A DNA stretch of 9,649 bases, taken from NCBI GenBank assembly GCA_041659085.1, contig JBAZYZ010000024.1, forward strand, positions 1 to 9,649, given 5' to 3'. Under the pieces are notes generated by a model. That model searched no databases. It was given only the letters and a program-made list of their open reading frames with translations, and was not told the DNA's origin. A program made the position numbers and the translations under genes. Source of the DNA: JBAZYZ01 sp041659085. GTDB lineage: Bacteria; Patescibacteriota; Minisyncoccia; Phycocordibacterales; VMEP01. Below are positions 6,054-9,649 of the stretch, one piece after another (the stretch's first letter is position 1; each line of letters begins with the position of its first letter).

Positions 6054-6213
6054 AGCCGGAACATGTCGCTATGCGACAGTGAGGCGGGGTCGCGACCTTC
6101 GTCGTGTAGCTTTAGCGAAACAGAAGAGTTGTGACTTGTTCCTGCCTGCTCGTGACCAATGAACCCGATATCTGAGTTGCACCCCGCTCCTGCCTAGGGG
6201 TGCATAATCTCTA
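6054..6213. other. Hairpin-rich intergenic stretch, no convincing protein gene
   Basis: This stretch holds short, mostly GC-rich inverted repeats: TGTCGC-TAT-GCGACA (6064-6078), the palindrome GGTCGCGACC (6088-6097), and TGCACCCC/GGGGTGCA (6178-6185 and 6197-6204) with an 11-base loop. TCCTGCCT occurs twice (6140-6147, 6188-6195) and can pair with GGCAGGA at 6041-6047. Short open frames here run out of the tRNA and have no start signal or recognisable protein character. I compared it by eye with tmRNA, RNase P RNA and SRP RNA hallmarks and found none. It may be an unknown structured RNA or a decayed element. Confidence 0.5.
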
Positions 6214-6241
6214 TTGCCAAGTTTTTAATGAGTGGTACAGT
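6214..6241 (+). promoter_or_regulatory. Predicted promoter of the orphan gene unit
   Basis: TTGCCA (6214-6219, one mismatch to consensus) and TACAGT (6236-6241) with a TGG extended -10 (6233-6235), spacer 16 bases. The predicted start is about 6248, leaving a leader of roughly 110 bases before the ATG at 6358. Confidence 0.5.
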
Positions 6242-6242
6242 A

Positions 6243-6357
6243 AAGACTGGGTTGCTCATCAATAAAAAAGCAAGGAGAAAAGTCTTCAGAACATAAAATG
6301 CGTATGTTTTAAAGGGCCAGTCTTCAAGAGGTAAAAGGAAAAGGAAGGAAGAAAAAG
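6243..6357 (+). promoter_or_regulatory. Structured leader with strong ribosome-binding site
   Basis: The leader ends in a long purine run with AGGAAGGAAG (6342-6351), about 9 bases before the ATG: the only strong Shine-Dalgarno-like site in the window. A second AAGGAG sits at 6272-6277 without a nearby start codon. AACATA (6290-6295) pairs with TATGTT (6303-6308) to form a small hairpin. AAGACTGG (6243-6250) is complementary to CCAGTCTT (6317-6324) and partly to AGTCTT (6281-6286), so alternative pairings exist if transcription starts upstream of 6243. No known riboswitch class is recognised. Confidence 0.45.
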
Positions 6358-6726
6358 ATGTGTAAAATCCCGGTTATTCTCCTTGGTGGCAAGGGGGCAA
6401 GAGCAAGGCGTCAAGAAATCGAGTTGCCTGACTTTGACCCGAGAAAGCACCAGCTTCTCGGGAGCGATGTTTGCGTGACGGTATCGCAAAGCGACTTCCA
6501 CGAAAAGGTGTCTGAGGTGCTGAAGGGCCTCATTGGGGGGCGCATGAACATGTCGTTCGGCAAGTCGCTTAAGGCGGTGGACCCCGGTTCGGCCTACCCG
6601 GTTTACCGGGTGGAGGTCAAGAGCAATGGTACACTCATGCACTTTTGGCTGCCAAAGACCGCCTGCGACCTGCGCATACCCTCGAGCTCCATTCGAAAGA
6701 GCTCTGGCGTTTCTGCAGTGGCGTAG
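6358..6726 (+). CDS. Orphan 122-residue protein of unknown function
   Basis: I do not recognise this protein. It has no signal peptide or membrane helix and is basic near the start (GGKGARARRQEIELPDFDPR). It then looks like a mixed alpha/beta domain: VCVTVSQSDFHEKVSEVLKG (~38-57), GGRMNMSFGKSLKAVD (60-75), then strand-like YPVYRVEVKSNGTLMHFWLP (80-99), and a serine-rich tail. ATG 6358 is fixed by a strong purine-rich ribosome-binding site. The gene is visibly richer in G and C, especially at third codon positions, than its neighbours. It is insulated: own promoter, long leader and a double-hairpin terminator right after the stop. This suggests an independently controlled, perhaps highly expressed or horizontally acquired gene. 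A small nucleic-acid- or ribosome-binding protein is possible from its basic character, but that is speculation. Confidence 0.8.
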   Translation: MCKIPVILLGGKGARARRQEIELPDFDPRKHQLLGSDVCVTVSQSDFHEKVSEVLKGLIGGRMNMSFGKSLKAVDPGSAYPVYRVEVKSNGTLMHFWLPKTACDLRIPSSSIRKSSGVSAVA

Positions 6727-6742
6727 TTTCCTTCAACACAAA

Positions 6743-6789
6743 GAGGAGTTGAAAAACTCCTCAAAACCTCGGCCTTGGCCGGGGTTTTT
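6743..6789 (+). terminator. Tandem hairpins with T-run after the orphan gene
   Basis: The first hairpin is GAGGAGTT-GAAA-AACTCCTC (6743-6762), a perfect 8-bp stem with a GAAA tetraloop. It is directly followed by AAAACCTCGGCC/GGCCGGGGTTTT (6763-6774 and 6777-6788, one T-G pair, 2-base central loop) ending in a T5 run (6785-6789). The second hairpin is a good intrinsic terminator. Confidence 0.85.
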
Positions 6790-6807
6790 AGTTTGTTGCC
6801 GAAATTA

Positions 6808-6816
6808 TGGTAAAAT
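6808..6816 (+). promoter_or_regulatory. Extended -10 promoter of the 100-residue membrane protein
   Basis: TGG followed by TAAAAT (6811-6816), directly after the preceding terminator. Only 6 bases separate the -10 box from the ATG at 6823, so transcription should start at or within a base or two of the start codon. It shares the core TATGGTAaAAT with the glutaredoxin promoter (TATGGTATAAT). Confidence 0.6.
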
Positions 6817-6822
6817 TACTTT

Positions 6823-7125
6823 ATGGACACGGAAACAAAAAGAATACTTGAAGAAAATTTAGCCGTCACAAAAGAAACGAATGTGTTATTGAAGAAAATT
6901 ATTAGCGCCCAGAGATGGGGAAGAGCGCTTCATTTTTTGTACTGGGCGGTTATCATAGGCGCTTCGGTCGGGGCATATTATTGGTTGCAGCCGGTTTTGG
7001 GAGCAGTGCTAAGTAATTACAATTCAGTCATGTCGAGCATAGATAAGGTGCAGAAGACCACCCAGTCTTTACCGGATACTTCCTCGATCAATTCCATTTT
7101 GGACAGTTTAAGACAGAAACAGTAA
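6823..7125 (+). CDS. Unknown 100-residue one-pass membrane protein
   Basis: The family is not recognised. The N-terminal ~30 residues form a polar, probably coiled-coil helix with leucines at heptad-like spacing (ILEENLAVTKETNVLLKKII). One hydrophobic segment follows at ~36-62 (FLYWAVIIGASVGAYYWL), then an extracytoplasmic or membrane-proximal tail with LPDTSSINSILDSLRQK. Short proteins built as N-terminal coiled coil plus membrane helix are common hypothetical genes in Parcubacteria-like genomes. The transcript is predicted to be leaderless, with no Shine-Dalgarno possible. After the stop, CGAAAA/TTTTCG (7131-7136 and 7143-7148) makes a weak terminator-like hairpin. Coding reality is well supported by composition and promoter position; the role is unknown. 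Confidence 0.8.
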   Translation: MDTETKRILEENLAVTKETNVLLKKIISAQRWGRALHFLYWAVIIGASVGAYYWLQPVLGAVLSNYNSVMSSIDKVQKTTQSLPDTSSINSILDSLRQKQ

Positions 7126-7287
7126 GGTTGCGAAAAGGTCGTTTTTCGGATAGTATTTTCCTATTGTAGTGTTTGTTGCGCCCTAAAACATTCGCAAACG
7201 GGGAAAATGTTTGGACAGGCGAATTTTTAGTAAAAATTTGTTTTTTGTTGCGGTAGCTGTTTTGACTACCAGTTCCATTTAATATTT
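7126..7287. other. AT-rich gap with competing hairpins before tRNA-Phe
   Basis: No protein gene is seen. AAACATT (7186-7192) pairs with AATGTTT (7206-7212). The alternative is ATTCGCAAAC (7190-7199) pairing with GTTTG (7209-7213) plus CGAAT (7220-7224). AATTTTTAGTAAAAATT (7222-7238) is a perfect odd palindrome followed by a T-run. The TTGACT at 7262 lacks a properly spaced -10, so the tRNA-Phe promoter is not identified. Confidence 0.4.
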
Positions 7288-7361
7288 GCCGGGGTAGCTC
7301 AGTTGGTTAGAGCATTCGCCTGAAGAGCGAGGGGTCGGCAGTTCGAATCTGCCCCCCGGCA
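7288..7361 (+). tRNA. tRNA-Phe (anticodon GAA)
   Basis: A canonical cloverleaf: acceptor GCCGGGG/CCCCGGC, D stem GCTC/GAGC with loop AGTTGGTTA, anticodon stem TTCGC/GCGAG with loop CTGAAGA (anticodon GAA at 7322-7324), and T arm GGCAG-TTCGAAT-CTGCC. The discriminator is A7361 followed by CCCA, so a correct CCA tail is not encoded. It is the best-formed of the three tRNAs. Confidence 0.97.
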
Positions 7362-7367
7362 CCCAAA

Positions 7368-7402
7368 ATTATAAAACTCCGCCTTATGCGGAGTTTTATA
7401 AT
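7368..7402. terminator. Perfect 15-bp bidirectional terminator between tRNA-Phe and hsp20
   Basis: ATTATAAAACTCCGC (7368-7382) and GCGGAGTTTTATAAT (7388-7402) pair perfectly around the loop CTTAT. T4 runs border the GC core on both strands, so it can stop both tRNA-Phe transcription (+) and the converging valS-prsW-hsp20 operon (-). Confidence 0.88.
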
Positions 7403-7407
7403 TTATT

Positions 7408-7884
7408 TTATATAGATTTCACCTTGAGTTTAGTTTGTTTTTCTTTATCCAGTTTCGGCAGTTTTATTATAAGCAGCCCGTGTTTTTCTATAGCCTCGGC
7501 TTCCTCAGGGTCGACTTCCTGCGGGAGCATTACTGTGCGGGAAAATGAGCCCCAATAGAGTTCTTTGTAAAAATATTCACCGTCGGTTACTTCGCGGTTT
7601 TCTTCGCGCTTGCCTTTGATGGTAACCATATCGCGGGTAATATTGATTTGCAGGTCGTCGGGCTTTACTCCGGCCACTATTGACTTGACTATTATTTCGT
7701 CCGGTGTCTGGTAGACGTCAATTGTGAGCTGGGCCTCTTCGTTCTCTTCTTCCATCCACCCGATTTCTCTCTCTTCCGACAGTATCCTGCTGCCGGTCCC
7801 GGCGCCGAGAGTCGTTTCTTCATCCTCAACACTTCCGGTTAGCCGTTCAAAAAATGATCTTTTGTCTTTTGTGTCTTTTGACAT
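7408..7884 (-). CDS. Small heat-shock protein, Hsp20/alpha-crystallin family
   Basis: The 158-residue ATP-independent chaperone holds unfolding proteins in oligomers. After a variable, charged N-terminus (1-50), the alpha-crystallin domain spans ~52-145: QLTIDVYQTPDEIIVKSIV, GVKPDDLQI.IT..MVTIKG, the acidic EENREVTDGEYFYKEL segment and the family signature EKHGLLIIKLPK (133-144). The usual C-terminal I-x-I anchor is not obvious: the tail TKLKVKSI offers only L-x-V. It is last in a minus-strand operon, starting 8 bases after the prsW-like stop. No Shine-Dalgarno and no CIRCE-type element is seen upstream, so heat regulation cannot be inferred. The bidirectional terminator lies just past its stop. 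Confidence 0.95.
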   Translation of the reverse strand: MSKDTKDKRSFFERLTGSVEDEETTLGAGTGSRILSEEREIGWMEEENEEAQLTIDVYQTPDEIIVKSIVAGVKPDDLQINITRDMVTIKGKREENREVTDGEYFYKELYWGSFSRTVMLPQEVDPEEAEAIEKHGLLIIKLPKLDKEKQTKLKVKSI

Positions 7885-7892
7885 AAGTTTTT

Positions 7893-8594
7893 TTAATTGA
7901 TGCTTAGTTGCTTTATGTTCTTTACTTTTTCAAATAAAAGCATAACTATGACTGCCACTACCCACAAGAACCCGAAAACAACAAAAATATTCTGGTCCTC
8001 TTGATTCATTATAAAGAAATTAAAGAGCGTATGCAATGTGATTGCTGTGATTAATCCGAAAATAAGGTGTATAAGCTTTGAGAAAGCCCGGTCAAAAAAA
8101 GCCAGCCCCATGGCAAGGCCAAGCAGCGCGCTTGCGGAGATATGGAGCACAGTGGCGCCTATAAAGCGCAGGTTGCCGGTTAGAAGGCTGCCCATGGCGC
8201 CACTTGTCTGGATTGGGTCAATCAGGAACAGGGTATTTTCAATGGCTGCGAAGCCCAAAGCCACGGTAATCATATTAACTGCATAATCTACAGGCTCATC
8301 GGTGAAGCGGCTGCCGGCGGCTATGACGAAGAATATGAAGAATTTGGCCAACTCCTCAATGCTGGCCCATAAAGTAAGCAGCGTAGTGTTTATACTCGTC
8401 TGTTCATAAGCAAATTTTTGGAGGGGTATTACCAACGCCACGGCGGCCATTCCTCCGAGGAAGAGAAGGAGGGTTAAACCACGAGGCTCCGGGTTAAGAG
8501 AATCTTCTTTTTGCCAAAACCAAAGCCAAAATACAGCCGGCACAAATCCCATTAAAACGGCAGTAATCAATGTTTGAAGGTCCGGGAATATCAT
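7893..8594 (-). CDS. PrsW-family intramembrane metalloprotease-like protein
   Basis: The 233-residue product is very hydrophobic, with about seven to eight membrane helices. Family features are visible: EELAK (E80, E81, K84; the EExxK motif whose glutamates are catalytic in PrsW), DEPVDYAV (99-106), GFAAIENTLFL (114-124), H151 in ATVLHISAS and H188 in HTLFNFF. PrsW of Bacillus cleaves the anti-sigma factor RsiW; no anti-sigma or sigma gene is present here, so the substrate is unknown and the family includes many members of unproven activity. Its ATG overlaps the valS stop (ATGA, 8594-8591), implying translational coupling. hsp20 follows after 8 bases, which suggests a stress or membrane-quality role by association. 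Confidence 0.88.
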   Translation of the reverse strand: MIFPDLQTLITAVLMGFVPAVFWLWFWQKEDSLNPEPRGLTLLLFLGGMAAVALVIPLQKFAYEQTSINTTLLTLWASIEELAKFFIFFVIAAGSRFTDEPVDYAVNMITVALGFAAIENTLFLIDPIQTSGAMGSLLTGNLRFIGATVLHISASALLGLAMGLAFFDRAFSKLIHLIFGLITAITLHTLFNFFIMNQEDQNIFVVFGFLWVVAVIVMLLFEKVKNIKQLSIN

Positions 8595-9649
8595 TCAGGC
8601 CATTTTGCTATCATTAATAATTTTTCTTTTTCGTTGTGCGGGATAAGCGACCAAAGTTCTTCCGTGACAAATGGCATAAACGGATGAAGAAGTTTTACCT
8701 GTTCCACGAGCAGGGTATAGAGGAGTTTTTGAGCAGAGACCCTGGTGTCGGATTTATCTCCGTATAAAATATCTTTGTGTCCCTCTATTATTCTATCAGC
8801 AAAAGAATACCAGAAGTAATGATAGAGTTCGTCACCGGCCAGATAAAATTTATAATTTTCCAAATATTCGGTAATTCTTTTTTTGAACACATTAAAATTA
8901 GCCAGTTCGTCAGCGTCCACCTCGGTTAGTTCAGATTCCGCTTTTACGTCAAAGTCTTCCAGATTAGACACCACGAACCGCGCCGCATTCCAAATTTTGT
9001 TGGCGAAGTGCTTGTATCCGCGAATCTTATCTTCTGAAAGTTTGGAATCATTGCCCGGGGCGGTGCCGATGATAAGCGACAGGCGCACGGCGTCGGCGCC
9101 GTATTTGTCTATCATATCAACCGGGTCTATGATATTGCCGAGCGACTTGGACATTTTCTGGCCCTTCCCATCACGGACCAAACCGTGCAAGTACACTTTT
9201 TTGAACGGGACCTGTCCGGTCAAATAGGTGCTCATTAAGACCATTCGCGCTACCCAGAAGAAGAGTATGTCGTAGCCGGTTTCCAAGATATTGGTCGGGT
9301 GATAGGTTTCAAAATCTTTCGTTTTTTCAGGCCAGCCGAGCGTGGAGAATGTCCAGAGGCCCGATGAAAACCAAGTGTCTAATGTGTCCGGATCCTGCCC
9401 CCATCCGTTGCCATCCGGCGCTTTTGTCCCAATATGTGTTTCCTCACCCCTATACCACACTGGAATTCTGTGCCCGTACCAGATTTGGCGGGAAATGCAC
9501 CAGTCGTGCAAATCGTTTATCCAGTTGAAATAAATTTTTTCAAAATTGTCCGGAATAATCCCAATTTGACCGCTTTTGACCACATGGAGCATTAGTTTTT
9601 TGAGCGTGGTTGTTTCACCCGCTTTAATCCCGTCCAGCTCGGAACGGGT
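8591..9649 (-). CDS. valS: Valyl-tRNA synthetase, C-terminal part (5' end outside window)
   Basis: The frame runs from the right edge to TGA (8593-8591), giving 352 residues; the ATG at 9592 is internal. ValRS-specific signatures are DWCISRQIWYGHRIPVWY, LDTWFSSGLWTFSTLGWP, GYDILFFWVARMV and the class I KMSKS loop (GQKMSKSLGN, fragment residues ~163-172). An anticodon-binding helical domain follows, ending LLHPFMPFVTEELW. The protein stops at MIAKWPE, where most bacterial ValRS continue through a further domain and a C-terminal coiled coil, so this enzyme seems to lack that tail. The next gene begins inside its stop codon, so there is no leftover tail in another frame. The HIGH motif and editing domain lie outside the window. 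Confidence 0.96.
   Translation of the reverse strand, partial: TRSELDGIKAGETTTLKKLMLHVVKSGQIGIIPDNFEKIYFNWINDLHDWCISRQIWYGHRIPVWYRGEETHIGTKAPDGNGWGQDPDTLDTWFSSGLWTFSTLGWPEKTKDFETYHPTNILETGYDILFFWVARMVLMSTYLTGQVPFKKVYLHGLVRDGKGQKMSKSLGNIIDPVDMIDKYGADAVRLSLIIGTAPGNDSKLSEDKIRGYKHFANKIWNAARFVVSNLEDFDVKAESELTEVDADELANFNVFKKRITEYLENYKFYLAGDELYHYFWYSFADRIIEGHKDILYGDKSDTRVSAQKLLYTLLVEQVKLLHPFMPFVTEELWSLIPHNEKEKLLMIAKWPE

Noticed and set aside
5943..6162. Two overlapping plus-strand open frames (63 and 62 codons) running from tRNA-Arg into the hairpin region
   Set aside because: They start inside or right after the tRNA, cross the palindrome, have no ribosome-binding site or promoter, and read as arginine/serine/cysteine-rich noise.
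5970..6210. tmRNA, RNase P RNA or SRP RNA in the hairpin-rich gap
   Set aside because: None of their core conserved motifs or tRNA-like ends is visible.
6298..6312. Four-codon upstream frame (ATG CGT ATG TTT TAA) in the orphan-gene leader
   Set aside because: It is very short and has no ribosome-binding site at a useful distance; it falls in the loop and right arm of a small hairpin and is probably chance.
6286..6642. 118-codon minus-strand frame opposite the orphan gene
   Set aside because: It is antisense to a gene with a clear ribosome-binding site and terminator; it runs through the leader and has no promoter. The high GC of the region favours long shadow frames.
6626..6862. 78-codon plus-strand frame crossing the tandem terminator
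   Set aside because: It reads through two hairpins and overlaps two better genes in other frames.
1..9649. Recoded UGA (genetic code 25)
   Set aside because: TGA ends the C39, FtsB-like and valS genes at sensible positions and does not occur in frame inside the recognised genes.
1..9649. CRISPR array, insertion sequence or prophage genes
   Set aside because: No regularly spaced repeats, transposase, integrase or phage-like frames were seen on either strand.

Overview
The window looks like a chromosomal segment from a small-genome bacterium of the Candidate Phyla Radiation (Patescibacteria), most like Parcubacteria/Paceibacteria. The reasons are short intergenic gaps, almost no Shine-Dalgarno sequences, -10 boxes close to start codons, tRNA genes without an encoded CCA tail, many tiny single-pass membrane proteins, and a ValRS with a shortened C-terminus. 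TGA is used as a normal stop (C39 gene, FtsB-like gene, valS), so this is not the UGA-Gly code of Gracilibacteria. The lineage call is inference from sequence style; no marker was compared.

Layout, left to right. (1) 1-2887 (+): the end of a membrane protein, then three tightly spaced genes: a membrane-anchored C39 peptidase-like protein with a TPR tail, a membrane-anchored DUF192 protein, and a FemAB-family aminoacyltransferase. Together they suggest cell-envelope work. (2) 2929-5288: lepA (EF4) with its own promoter, a 36-residue membrane protein read on the minus strand, and a divergently transcribed FtsB/DivIC-like protein; the two small genes appear to share overlapping -10 elements. (3) 5346-5969: tRNA-Gly(CCC) followed by a decayed copy of its own 3' half, a small glutaredoxin, and tRNA-Arg(CCT). 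(4) 5950-6357: about 390 bases without a convincing protein gene. It begins with a large inverted duplication of the tRNA-Arg 3' end, continues with several hairpins, and ends in a promoter and a leader. (5) 6358-6726: an unrecognised 122-residue protein, the only gene here with a strong purine-rich ribosome-binding site, visibly GC-richer than its neighbours and closed by a double-hairpin terminator. (6) 6823-7361: a 100-residue one-pass membrane protein, a structured gap, and tRNA-Phe(GAA). (7) 7368-9649: a perfect 15-bp bidirectional terminator, then on the minus strand the operon valS (cut by the window end) - prsW-like protease - hsp20.

The genes serve translation (lepA, valS, three tRNAs), envelope and division (FemAB, FtsB-like, C39, possibly the first partial gene), and protein or redox homeostasis (Hsp20, PrsW-like, glutaredoxin). 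I see no CRISPR array, transposase, integrase, toxin-antitoxin pair or defence system. The least explained stretch is 5950-6789: the inverted tRNA duplication, the hairpin-rich gap and the self-contained orphan gene unit.
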